A stretch of DNA of 34,543 nucleotides from DATMXS01 sp050260275 (GTDB lineage: Bacteria > Acidobacteriota > Terriglobia > Bryobacterales > Bryobacteraceae). The notes beneath the pieces were generated by a model that worked only from the letters and a program-made list of their open reading frames with translations, was not told where the DNA came from and did no database searches. Of this stretch, positions 1-6,798 are shown piece after piece. The translations under genes were made by a program, and so were the position numbers. Numbering within the stretch: position 1 is the stretch's first letter; each line of letters opens with the position of its first letter. The stretch is taken from assembly GCA_050260275.1 (NCBI GenBank), contig JBLNBX010000169.1:1-34543 (forward strand), read 5' to 3'.

Positions 1-56
1 CTGCCGGAACCGCGGCCGAGGAATTCCTCGAGGCGGTCCCTGATAAGCCCATGCAT
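1..56 (-). CDS. Probable anti-sigma factor, N-terminal fragment (runs off the window)
   Basis: An open frame starts with ATG at 56 and is cut by the window edge after 18 codons. The visible peptide reads M-H-G-L-I-R-D-R-L-E-E-F-L-G-R, which resembles the opening of zinc-finger (zf-HC2) anti-sigma factors, where a short helix of the type 'RDRLEEYL' precedes the HxxxCxxC zinc site. It lies just downstream of an ECF sigma gene on the same strand, the usual place for its antagonist. A purine-rich GAGGGA stands about 12 bases upstream, a rather long spacing. A terminator-like hairpin at 79-93 separates it from the sigma gene. The zinc ligands are outside the window, so the call is inference. Confidence 0.35.
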   Translation of the reverse strand, partial: MHGLIRDRLEEFLGRGSG

Positions 57-70
57 ATCGTTCTTAGTCC

Positions 71-93
71 CTCAAAACCCCGCCTTTGGCGGG
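71..93 (-). terminator. Hairpin with T-run downstream of the sigma factor gene
   Basis: Read on the minus strand, CCCGCC-AAA-GGCGGG is followed by GTTTTG, a short intrinsic-terminator shape about 90 bases after the sigma factor stop. The T-run is short, so it may only attenuate transcription into the following gene. Confidence 0.45.
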
Positions 94-180
94 TAATCCC
101 TGTCCCGGAACGGCCGGAACCGGGGTTGCGGATCTTATCGTCCGCTTATTCTTCCAAACGACTGCAGCCGGCGCGGCGTT

Positions 181-846
181 TTACGCCGTCACCAGCCCGG
201 GCGTCCGGCTCAGGCGCTGCGCTACCTTCAGCAGCTTCTGGCGGGCGCGGAACAGCTTAACTTTGATTGTATTCTCGTTTATCCCCGTCATCTCGGCCAA
301 TTCTTCGACCGAGTGCCCTTCCACTTCCTTCAGTAACAGCAGCGTGCGTTCTTCTTCGGGCAGACGGGAGAGCAGTTTGAGGGCTAGATCCCGCTGGGCG
401 AGCGTGACGTCAACCGGCTGGCGAGGGTCCCTGGCAGGCTCGGAGTTTTCCATCCGCAAGGCGTCTTCTTCCGTGAAGTCGCTCTCGTAGACGAGCTTCC
501 GAACCTTCTTCTTGCGCAGGTAGTCGTAGCACTCGTTGACGGTGATCTTGTAGATCCAGGTGAGGAGGGAACTCCGAAAATCGAAGTTCCGGATGGAGAA
601 GTAGACCTTCGTGAACACCTGTTGCGAGATGTCCTCGGCATCGTTGTGATTCCTGAGAATCCCGTAGATGATCGAGAACACCTTGCTCTGATAGCGTTCG
701 ACGATCTCCCGGAAGGCCATCTCGTCGCCTTCCTGGGCCCGCCGTACCAGGGCAGCCTCCTCGGTGTTCTTGTAGTCCACTCTCTGCCTCACTGCAATCC
801 GTTCGCCGGAGACAGGAAGCGGGAGCGTCCCGCTCAAACCGCCCAT
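181..846 (-). CDS. ECF-type RNA polymerase sigma factor
   Basis: A 221-residue sigma-70 family protein of the extracytoplasmic-function group. Sigma region 2 spans about residues 30-112: an AFREIVERYQ segment, then the core-binding segment DAEDISQQVFTKVY (about 69-82) and the -10 recognising helix TWIYKITVNECYDYLRKK. Region 4 (about 150-205) has the usual RLPEEERTLLLLKEVEG and a helix-turn-helix EELAEMTGINENTIKVKLFRA. There is no region 3, as expected for ECF factors. The frame stays open to 993, but I chose ATG 846 because GGAG stands 7 bases upstream; GTG 792 is an alternative closer to the conserved domain. It probably forms a sigma/anti-sigma pair with the truncated gene at 1-56 and is divergent from tatA. 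Its stimulus and regulon cannot be read from this window. Confidence 0.93.
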   Translation of the reverse strand: MGGLSGTLPLPVSGERIAVRQRVDYKNTEEAALVRRAQEGDEMAFREIVERYQSKVFSIIYGILRNHNDAEDISQQVFTKVYFSIRNFDFRSSLLTWIYKITVNECYDYLRKKKVRKLVYESDFTEEDALRMENSEPARDPRQPVDVTLAQRDLALKLLSRLPEEERTLLLLKEVEGHSVEELAEMTGINENTIKVKLFRARQKLLKVAQRLSRTPGLVTA

Positions 847-917
847 ACACCGTCTCCGACGTGGGTACGTCTGTAGTGGTTTCAGTGATTTGTGGCGACG
901 CTTCCAAGCCTCCGAAC

Positions 918-932
918 GGTACCAGAAGTACC
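918..932. promoter_or_regulatory. Perfect inverted repeat in the sigma/tatA intergenic region
   Basis: GGTAC-CAGAA-GTACC has perfect 5-bp arms with a 5-base spacer, about 70 bases upstream of the sigma factor start. About 25 bases further on, two imperfect direct repeats (AAAAGTCAC and AAAAGTGAC, 957-983) occur. These could be operator or promoter elements of the sigma gene; no clear -35/-10 pair is seen. Confidence 0.2.
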
Positions 933-1064
933 AGTATGGCTCACCAGGCGTTGTGAAAAAGTCACTATGAGTGTAAAAGTGACCATATTGCAAGCCGATG
1001 GAGCCGAAGGGGTTCCGCCCGGTTCGGTCCGCTCCGGCTGGGACGCTATCCGGAGCAATCCGAG

Positions 1065-1094
1065 TTGACTGTCCTTTCCCAGGGTTCCTACAAT
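1065..1094 (+). promoter_or_regulatory. Sigma-70-type promoter of tatA
   Basis: TTGACT (1065-1070) and TACAAT (1089-1094) are separated by 18 bases, which is close to consensus. Transcription should start near 1101, leaving a leader of about 16 bases that contains the AAGGGAGG ribosome site. This excludes the upstream ATG at 1093, which lies inside the -10 box. Confidence 0.75.
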
Positions 1095-1116
1095 GGTAGG
1101 CACGAAGGGAGGCCCG

Positions 1117-1293
1117 ATGTTAAGGTCTATCGGCATGCCTGAGCTCCTGATCATTCTGGCCGTCGCAGTGTTGCTGTTCGGCGGCAAGAAGATCCCCGAG
1201 GTTGCCAAAGGTTTGGGCGAAGGCATTCGCAATTTCAAGCACGCCCTGAAGGGCGACAGCGCGGAAAAGCCCGAACAGCAGAAGCAGGCATGA
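1117..1293 (+). CDS. tatA: Sec-independent protein translocase subunit TatA
   Basis: A 58-residue TatA/TatE-type protein. A short periplasmic N-terminus with MPEL is followed by one membrane helix (residues 9-21, LLIILAVAVLLFG), the hinge GGKKIPEVAKGLGEG, an amphipathic helix, and a short charged tail. TatA oligomerises to move folded twin-arginine proteins across the cytoplasmic membrane. The start at 1117 is fixed by AAGGGAGG four bases upstream and by the promoter, whose -10 box overlaps the only other upstream ATG. It is monocistronic here, bounded by a strong terminator; tatB/tatC are not in the window. A candidate Tat substrate (a glycosidase-like protein at 27228) is encoded in the same window. 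Confidence 0.95.
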   Translation: MLRSIGMPELLIILAVAVLLFGGKKIPEVAKGLGEGIRNFKHALKGDSAEKPEQQKQA

Positions 1294-1342
1294 AGGCTTC
1301 CTGACGCACCGCTCGCAAGTTGAGCGGAAGGTCATTTCGGCA

Positions 1343-1382
1343 TAAAAACAAAAACCCCGCGAACTGCTTCGCGGGGTTTTTT
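1343..1382. terminator. Strong bidirectional intrinsic terminator between tatA and HU
   Basis: A 9-bp stem CCCCGCGAA/TTCGCGGGG (1355-1363 and 1368-1376) with a 4-base loop is followed by six T and preceded by an A-rich run (1343-1354). It can end transcripts of tatA (plus) and of the convergent HU gene (minus). Confidence 0.9.
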
Positions 1383-1400
1383 ACTGTGGCCTGTGCCGGA

Positions 1401-1718
1401 CTACCTGCCGGCAGCAGTCTTCTTCGGCGGAACGATCGCGTCCTTCACCGATTTCGCAACGCGGAACTTCACGACCTTCTTGGCCGGGATCTTGATGCTC
1501 TCGCCCGTCGCCGGGTTGCGCCCCATGCGGGCCTTGCGCTCGACGCGGACCAGCCGTCCGATACCCGGAAGCACGAACACGCCGTTCTTCTTCGTTTCAC
1601 GAATAGCCAGGTCGGCATAGGTGGCGATGAACTGCTTGGCCACCTTGTTGCTTACGCCGGTTGCGTTCGCGATCTCCTTCACGAGCGCAGTTTGCGTCAT
1701 ACGTTTGCTTTCCGCCAT
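1401..1718 (-). CDS. HU/IHF-family DNA-binding protein
   Basis: A 105-residue nucleoid protein of the HU family. The N-terminal dimerisation helices are TQTALVKEIANATGVSNKVAKQFI. The family signature around the beta-arm tip is visible as RMGRNPATGESIKIPAKKVVKFR, with the DNA-intercalating proline in NPATG, followed by the C-terminal helix RVAKSVKDAI and a short basic tail. It binds and bends DNA with little sequence specificity. The start ATG at 1718 has GAGGAAAG about 6 bases upstream; a second in-frame ATG six codons later is possible but has no better site. The gene stands alone, with its own promoter (1798-1826) and a shared terminator with tatA. Whether it is the major HU or a paralog cannot be told. 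Confidence 0.95.
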   Translation of the reverse strand: MAESKRMTQTALVKEIANATGVSNKVAKQFIATYADLAIRETKKNGVFVLPGIGRLVRVERKARMGRNPATGESIKIPAKKVVKFRVAKSVKDAIVPPKKTAAGR

Positions 1719-1797
1719 ATACGTCTTTCCTCGATCCTCTCCAATTGAACTGGCGAACAGGAACCTGAGCGCAGGAGTTGCCGTTCAGGTCAAATCG

Positions 1798-1826
1798 ATC
1801 TTACGTAAACGCGATGTCGATGTAAA
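1798..1826 (-). promoter_or_regulatory. Candidate promoter of the HU gene
   Basis: On the minus strand TTTACA (1826-1821) and TAAGAT (1803-1798) are separated by 17 bases. Transcription would begin near 1791, giving a leader of about 70 bases before the HU start at 1718. Confidence 0.5.
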
Positions 1827-2426
1827 GCGAAATGTGCTCAAAAAGCCCTAAAAATGGGCGTTTCGGCGCGTTCACCTCCGCGAAGACCTGTAAAATCGCG
1901 CTTCCCCCGCTCCTTGATGCTTCGAAACCAGCGCCCGCGGGGGTTCCGGCGCACCCGCAATGGCCTGTCAGAGGCTCCTGTGGGCGGCGATCCGCGGGCG
2001 GATTCGCGATGGCCGCCAAGCGCGGAGCGCCTCGAGCGCCGGAGCTCCACCACGAACCTCACAACGAACGCGAGCGGCTGGAAGTACTCGACTACGTGGC
2101 GGAGTGGATCGAGCAGCGCGCCGGCCGGCGCTAGCGGAGGCGCCGCGGCCTCACCCCAGCCGCAACCCAGCGCTTCCTGGCTCCCGCACGCGCGGCACGT
2201 CCATGACGTTGGTCCGGCGCAGCGCGGGGGCTGCGGCATCGGGGGCCGGCCGGGCGATTCGGGGGATGCTGCGAAGCCCGCGCCTCAAAAAACAAAAACA
2301 AGCATCTCTGACAGCAGGTATTCTTAAATTGAGACCAGTTCGGCGCCACAGCTCGGGGAAGGGCGGATAGCTTGCGGGCGCATCCGCATCAGACCTCGTC
2401 GCTCGTGTTCTTGCCCAGAGTTTTCG
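1827..2426. other. Long gene-poor stretch between HU and the antiporter
   Basis: About 600 bases without a convincing gene. It holds one small plus-strand open frame (2009-2134, listed separately) and, near 2285-2302, an A-rich tract flanked by GATGCT (2265-2270) and AGCATC (2301-2306). Several overlapping open frames on both strands lack start signals and family likeness and look like GC-rich noise. I see no tRNA, and no recognisable SRP, tmRNA or RNase P signature. Confidence 0.5.
2009..2134 (+). CDS. Possible small hypothetical protein (41 residues)
   Basis: ATG 2009 to TAG 2134 encodes 41 residues with a highly charged helix-like second half (HHEPHNERERLEVLDYVAEW, then IEQRAGRR). Third codon positions are nearly all G or C like the real genes around it. 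The ribosome site is weak and there is no recognisable family. It may equally be chance, since the region is GC-rich and stop codons are rare. Confidence 0.2.
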   Translation: MAAKRGAPRAPELHHEPHNERERLEVLDYVAEWIEQRAGRR

Positions 2427-4121
2427 ATGCACGATCTCACCATACTGTTGACCTTCGCCGGGAGCCTGGCGGCCGCTCTTGTGCTTGGATTCCTTGCACA
2501 TCGGCTAAAGGTGTCCCCCATCGTAGGCTATCTCTTAGCTGGTGTTGTAGTTGGCCCATTCACGCCCGGTTTCGTGGCAGACCGGCATATCGCGGAGCAA
2601 TTTGCTGAAATCGGCGTCATCCTGCTGCTGTTCGGAATCGGGCTCCGTTTTCACCTGCACGAGATGATCGCCATGTGGCGCGTGGTGGTGCCTGGCGCGC
2701 TCATCCAGAGCTCAATCTCCACTGCTGCCCTGGCAGCGCTGCTGCACCTGGTGGGATGGACCTGGACCGCCGGCATCATTCTCGGAATGGCGATCTCGGT
2801 CGCCAGCACCGTGGTGATGGCCTTGGTGTTGGCCGAGCGCCGGGATCTGCACGCGCGCATCGGGTATATAGCGATCGGCTGGACCGTGGTAGAGGATCTT
2901 CTCACCGTCGCCATGCTGCTCGTGCTTCCGATCATCTTCGCGCCGGGCGGAGCTGCCGACCAGACCGTTGGGTCCGCTCTGGGCGTCGCCGGGCTGAAGG
3001 TTGCCGGCCTGGCTGTCCTGGTTGTCGTTCTCGGCCGCTGGGTGATCCCCGTGGCGCTGGAACGGATCGAGAAGACCCGTTCGCGAGAGCTGTTTACACT
3101 GGCGGTGCTGGTTCTCGCCGTCGGGATCGCCGTAGGTTCCGCCGCTGTTTTCGGTGTGTCGATGGCGCTTGGGGCATTTCTCGCCGGTCTGGCTGTGGGG
3201 CGCTCTGAGTTCGCCGCTCGCGCTGCCCTCGACGCCGTGCCGATGCGCGACGCATTCGCTGTCCTCTTCTTCGTCTCTGTGGGCATGTTGTTTGATCCCC
3301 GCAGCCTGGCTATGGCGCCGGTGCCGATCGCACTGGTTCTGCTAGTTGTGGTGATCATCAAACCATTGGCCGCAGCGGGCACGGTGCGCCTTCTCGGAGA
3401 GAGCGTCGCGACTTCCATCCCGGTCGGAGCGGCCTTTTCTCAGGTCGGCGAGTTCAGCTTCATTCTCGGCTCGCTCGCTCGCGATCTTGGGCTGATCAAC
3501 GATGTGGGTTGGAACGCTCTGGTGGCCGCATCGATAATCTCCATCGTGCTGAATCCGACCATCTATCGCTGGGCTCGCCGGCGGTCGAATGCGGCGCCGG
3601 GACGAGCCCGCGCTGGGGTGGTGGGGGAAATGACCGTCGATCCGGCGCACTGCATCCTGGTCGGATATGGTCCGGTGGGTAGAATTGTGCGCCGCCTTCT
3701 CGAAGAACAGGGCGCGCTGGTCACCGTCATCGATCTGAACCTCGAAACCGTGCGCCGGCTGCGCGCGGAGGGCGTCAAGGCGATCTATGGAGACGTCAGG
3801 CGGCCGGGGACTCTCGACGAGGCGGGCATTGGAAAGGCGGGCAGTCTCGTGCTCAGTGCCGATGTCGAGGATGCCGCGGAGATCATCAGGCAATCGCGCC
3901 AGCTAAACCCCACTCTGCGGGTGCTGGTGCGCTGCACGACTCTTCGCGACGCCGCGCAGCTACGGCGAGCCGGCGCGACAGTCGTGGCCGCGGGTGAGGC
4001 CGAAGTGGGTGTGGCCCTGGCCGAAGCCGTGACGAACGGCGATCTGACCGACGCCGGAGACGCCACCGACTGGCGGCTTGCCATCAGACACCGCCTGTAC
4101 AACTCGGAAGCGGGAGGTTAG
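2427..4121 (+). CDS. Cation:proton antiporter with C-terminal TrkA-N domain (KefB/YbaL type)
   Basis: A 564-residue member of the CPA2 family of monovalent cation/proton exchangers. Residues 1-385 form about 12 hydrophobic helices with family landmarks: SPIVGYLLAGVVVGPFTPGF (30-49), AEIGVILLLFGIGL (60-73), the transport-site ED pair at E156-D157 in WTVVEDLL, and AFSQVGEFSFIL (336-347). Residues 407-540 are a TrkA-N (RCK) Rossmann domain with the nucleotide-binding loop GYGPVGR (413-419) and an acidic strand end VID, as in NAD(H)-binding regulators of K+ efflux systems. The architecture and length match E. coli YbaL. The likely role is K+(Na+)/H+ exchange at the cytoplasmic membrane gated by nucleotide. 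It is transcribed alone, and the ribosome site before ATG 2427 is weak. The transported ion is not determined by sequence. Confidence 0.92.
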   Translation: MHDLTILLTFAGSLAAALVLGFLAHRLKVSPIVGYLLAGVVVGPFTPGFVADRHIAEQFAEIGVILLLFGIGLRFHLHEMIAMWRVVVPGALIQSSISTAALAALLHLVGWTWTAGIILGMAISVASTVVMALVLAERRDLHARIGYIAIGWTVVEDLLTVAMLLVLPIIFAPGGAADQTVGSALGVAGLKVAGLAVLVVVLGRWVIPVALERIEKTRSRELFTLAVLVLAVGIAVGSAAVFGVSMALGAFLAGLAVGRSEFAARAALDAVPMRDAFAVLFFVSVGMLFDPRSLAMAPVPIALVLLVVVIIKPLAAAGTVRLLGESVATSIPVGAAFSQVGEFSFILGSLARDLGLINDVGWNALVAASIISIVLNPTIYRWARRRSNAAPGRARAGVVGEMTVDPAHCILVGYGPVGRIVRRLLEEQGALVTVIDLNLETVRRLRAEGVKAIYGDVRRPGTLDEAGIGKAGSLVLSADVEDAAEIIRQSRQLNPTLRVLVRCTTLRDAAQLRRAGATVVAAGEAEVGVALAEAVTNGDLTDAGDATDWRLAIRHRLYNSEAGG

Positions 4122-4123
4122 CT

Positions 4124-4138
4124 TCCAGCAAAGCTGGA
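4124..4138 (+). terminator. Hairpin directly after the antiporter stop
   Basis: TCCAGC-AAA-GCTGGA lies three bases after the stop codon. It is a compact stem but has no T-run, so it is a weak or Rho-assisted terminator at best. Confidence 0.35.
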
Positions 4139-4180
4139 CTTCGTCTCGCGGTGCAAACCGAGGGCCTTCGTGTCTGCGTG

Positions 4181-4315
4181 GCCCCCGGGACGGGGGCGTA
4201 AGGCTTTAGCGCGGAGACGTATTGCCCGCGTTCTTACGCCCCTTTCAGGGGCTGCGTGGAACGGCTCGGGGTTCCCATGGCTTGCGCCATGGGCTATCCT
4301 CTTCCGCCTTGGCGG
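4181..4315. repeat. Hairpin-array intergenic repeat, copy A
   Basis: Four short perfect hairpins occur within 135 bases: GCCCCCG/CGGGGGC (4181-4197), GCCCC/GGGGC (4238-4252), CCCATGGC/GCCATGGG (4274-4293) and CCGCC/GGCGG (4304-4315). A GCCCC-loop-GGGGC stem, about 20 bases, and then a stem around a CCCA-GG/CC-TGGG core also occurs at 7102-7142 in the same orientation. Open frames across it translate to low-information sequence. I regard the stretch 4139-4518 as non-coding repeat DNA. Confidence 0.55.
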
Positions 4316-4518
4316 GCTCAAGCTCTGGATGGCGGCCAAGCCGGCCTGCAAGTCACACGCAGGGCTGAAGCCCGCCCCCCGCGAGTCGCTGCTAAAGGAA
4401 GCAATCGAAGATTCTCGCGGCGCGGCGCTGCCTGCGGCTCCGCGTATGCCTCAGCGGTACAGCGTCGCGCGGAACGCTCCTCGCGTTCACCGGCAGAGTT
4501 CTGTATTCTGATGGCTTC

Positions 4519-5253
4519 ATGGCCTGCGAGAAGTGCGGCGGTTCGGGCTGGATAATTTTCGAGCGCGAAGGCATCTCCGGAGCGCAGCCGTGTGACTGCG
4601 TTCCGTCCACCAGCGTGGAGGACCTCGAAGAGGCCGCGCGCATACCGCCCCACTACCGTTCGGCGTCGTTCGACAACTTCAGCGCCTTCAACGAGAGCTA
4701 TCAGTTCATCCTGGTAAAGCTTGCCGCTTACGTCCGCGAGTTTCCCGCCGGTCTGAAAAAGCCCGGGCTGCTCATGATCGGCTCCACGGGAACCGGCAAG
4801 ACGCACCTCGCCGTGGCCGTGCTGCGGAAACTGATCGCTAAAGGCTTCCAGGGCCTGTTCTTCGACTACATGAACCTGCTCGAGCGCATCCGCGCGGGCT
4901 GGAACGAGCAGGCCAATGCGGCCGACCGCGACGCCTATCAATCCTGCCTGGACGCCGACGTGCTGCTGTTGGACGATGTGGGCTCGCACCGCGTGAGCGA
5001 GTTCGTCGAAGATACCGTTACTGGTATCGTCACCTACCGCTGCAACCACGAGAAGCCGCTGATCGTGACGACGAACATCCCCGACCCGGACGCCGGTTTC
5101 AACCTCCTGCAGCGCTCCGCCTCTGGGAGAACCGAATACCAGACGTCGCTGGCGGATCGCATCGGGGCGCGCGCCCGCTCGCGCCTGTTCGAGATGTGCG
5201 AGGTGATCCGGATGCCCGATACCGGCGATTACAGGCTGCGAAAGCAGCGATGA
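4519..5253 (+). CDS. DnaC/IstB-like AAA+ ATPase with N-terminal zinc knuckle
   Basis: A 244-residue ATPase of the DnaC/DnaA-related group. The N-terminus has a CxxCxGxG...CxC zinc-knuckle pattern (C3, C6, C25, C27). The AAA+ core carries Walker A GSTGTGKT (88-95), Walker B VLLLDD (148-153), and a sensor-1 strand LIVTTNIP; a C-terminal arginine-rich segment (LADRIGARARSR) matches the arginine-finger helix of this family. Such proteins load replicative helicases, or act as the ATPase partner of transposases. No transposase, inverted repeats or phage genes lie beside it, so a chromosomal helicase-loader-like role is more likely, but this is inference. The ATG at 4519 begins right at the zinc motif; no clear ribosome site is seen. 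Confidence 0.8.
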   Translation: MACEKCGGSGWIIFEREGISGAQPCDCVPSTSVEDLEEAARIPPHYRSASFDNFSAFNESYQFILVKLAAYVREFPAGLKKPGLLMIGSTGTGKTHLAVAVLRKLIAKGFQGLFFDYMNLLERIRAGWNEQANAADRDAYQSCLDADVLLLDDVGSHRVSEFVEDTVTGIVTYRCNHEKPLIVTTNIPDPDAGFNLLQRSASGRTEYQTSLADRIGARARSRLFEMCEVIRMPDTGDYRLRKQR

Positions 5254-5475
5254 CGCTGGGAAGCCAGCGCGGGCCGCGCGGTAGCGCCTTGGCCGCGGAA
5301 GCCACGCGCGTCTAACCCGCCACAGCCGCCCGGAGCCCCGATGCTCGCGCTGGTTGGCGCGTCCGCCGGCGCGGCGGAATGGGTTGTGAAAACCAGCGCG
5401 CGCAGGCGCAGCATGATCATACGTGTAAATCGAAGTCCCCGGTCCTGGTCGAGCGCGGACCGCTAAACTTAGAGC

Positions 5476-6306
5476 ATGGCAGAGGCTGCAATGCCGTCAG
5501 CGCCGCTGACGCTCGAGGGGTATTGTGTACTGCACCAGATGTTCCGCATCAGGTGGCGTTCCTGGAAGGGGACGCCGGCGCGGGAGCGCGCCGATGCCGC
5601 TGCAGAGGCGGCGCACGCAATCGAGAGTATGGAGTCCGCTCCGGACGGCGGTTCGGCGGCGTTCGCGCTCGCCGGTCACAAAGGCGACCTGATGTTCGTG
5701 CACTTCCGCCGGTCGGTGGAGGAACTGAAGCGGACGGAGCTTGCGATACAGCAGCTCCGGCTGGCGGATTATCTCAGGCCTACGGCGTCGTTCCTGTCGA
5801 TGATCGAGCTGGGCCTGTACGAATCGAGCGTGAAGCTGTACGGCGAACTTGCGCGCCGCGGTGTGGAGCCGTACTCGCCCGAATGGAACGACGAGGTGGC
5901 GGCGCTTCTGGAGCGGCAGCGCGCGGCTATGAGGTCGCGGCTGTACCCGGAGATGCCGCGCGAACGGTACGTCTGCTTCTATCCTATGAGCCGGCGCCGC
6001 GGCGAGCAGCGGAACTTCTACACCGAGGCCATCAGCGACCGCAGCCGCATGATGCGCGAGCACGGCATCACCGGACGCCGGTACGCGGGCGAGGTGCGGC
6101 AGATCATCACCGGCGCAATGGGCCTCGATAACTGGGAATGGGGCGTGACGCTGTGGTCGGAGGACGCGCTTGCGTTCAAGAAACTGGTTTACGAGATGAG
6201 GTTCGACGAGGCTAGCGCCATCTATGCCGAGTTCGGGCCGTTCTACGTGGGCGTGCGCTGCGCGGCGGCTTCGCTTCCGGAGCTGCTCGACGGGCGTCTT
6301 TGCTGA
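5476..6306 (+). CDS. hemQ: Coproheme decarboxylase (chlorite dismutase family)
   Basis: A 276-residue HemQ/ChdC protein, which converts coproheme to heme b by two peroxide-dependent decarboxylations in the coproporphyrin-dependent heme pathway. The active-site motif YPMSRRR (169-175, with the catalytic Tyr169) and the proximal heme ligand His196 in REHGITGRRYAGEVRQIITG are present. The family's C-terminal block, from GLDNWEWGVTLW to MRFDEASAIYAEFGPFYVG, is intact. The distal position lacks the Arg of true chlorite dismutases as far as can be judged, so heme synthesis is the better call. There is no ribosome site before ATG 5476, and TAAACT (5464-5469) ends six bases upstream, so a leaderless mRNA is possible. 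The next gene starts 12 bases after the stop, probably in the same transcript. Confidence 0.92.
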   Translation: MAEAAMPSAPLTLEGYCVLHQMFRIRWRSWKGTPARERADAAAEAAHAIESMESAPDGGSAAFALAGHKGDLMFVHFRRSVEELKRTELAIQQLRLADYLRPTASFLSMIELGLYESSVKLYGELARRGVEPYSPEWNDEVAALLERQRAAMRSRLYPEMPRERYVCFYPMSRRRGEQRNFYTEAISDRSRMMREHGITGRRYAGEVRQIITGAMGLDNWEWGVTLWSEDALAFKKLVYEMRFDEASAIYAEFGPFYVGVRCAAASLPELLDGRLC

Positions 6307-6318
6307 GGAGGAGAAGTC

Positions 6319-6798
6319 GTGCGGAGAGTCATCTATACGGGGGGCGTTCTGGCTGCGCTTGCGGTAGGGTTCGTTACGGGAAGCTGGGCCGCGCGCGACG
6401 AGCGCGAGGAGCTGCTCCAGGTGGATCGCGAGTTCGATGAAGCGACCGCTCGCGGCGGCGCGGAAGCGTGGACCTCGTATTTTGCCCCGGACGGGATCAT
6501 GATGTCCGGGGGTGAGCCAATGGCGGTGGGCAGAGCCGCTGTTCGCGAAGCGGCGGAGCGGAGGTTTTCGGGGAAGAACTTCGTGCTGCGGTGGGAGCCT
6601 GTTGGCGCGGAAGTATCGGGCAGGCTCGGATACACCTACGGGCTGTCCCGGTCGCGGCAGGTGGGGCCGAACGGCGAAATCGTCGAGGGGTACGGGAAAT
6701 ACCTGACGGTCTGGAAGAAGCAGCGCAATGGCGCGTGGCAGGTGGTGGCGGATTGCGGGAACTCGAATCCGCCGCCCGCGGCGAAGCCGGCGCAGTAG
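6319..6798 (+). CDS. Exported or membrane-anchored NTF2-like (SnoaL/DUF4440) protein
   Basis: A 159-residue protein beginning with GTG at 6319, preceded by GAGGAGGAG. Residues 1-24 are a basic start followed by a hydrophobic helix (VIYTGGVLAALAVGFVTGSWA), a signal peptide or anchor. The rest has the cone-like NTF2 fold pattern of DUF4440/SnoaL-like proteins: an N-terminal helix (LLQVDREFDEATARGGAEAW), FAPDGIMMSGGEPMAVG, and a final sheet with YGKYLTVWKKQRNGAWQVVAD. These proteins range from isomerases to simple ligand-binding domains, so no reaction can be assigned. It follows hemQ by 12 bases and is probably cotranscribed; a link to heme is possible but unproven. Confidence 0.75.
   Translation: MRRVIYTGGVLAALAVGFVTGSWAARDEREELLQVDREFDEATARGGAEAWTSYFAPDGIMMSGGEPMAVGRAAVREAAERRFSGKNFVLRWEPVGAEVSGRLGYTYGLSRSRQVGPNGEIVEGYGKYLTVWKKQRNGAWQVVADCGNSNPPPAAKPAQ

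Noticed and set aside
4170..4511. Small protein-coding genes across the repeat at 4.2-4.5 kb
   Set aside because: The translations follow the hairpin repeats in several frames and have no ribosome site; this is repeat DNA rather than a gene.
4519..5253. IstB of an IS21-type insertion sequence
   Set aside because: There is no istA transposase, no terminal inverted repeat and no target duplication nearby, and the zinc knuckle at the N-terminus fits DnaC-like proteins better.
5476..6306. Chlorite dismutase activity
   Set aside because: The YPMSRRR and WEWGVTL blocks match the coproheme decarboxylase branch, and no perchlorate or chlorate reductase genes are nearby.
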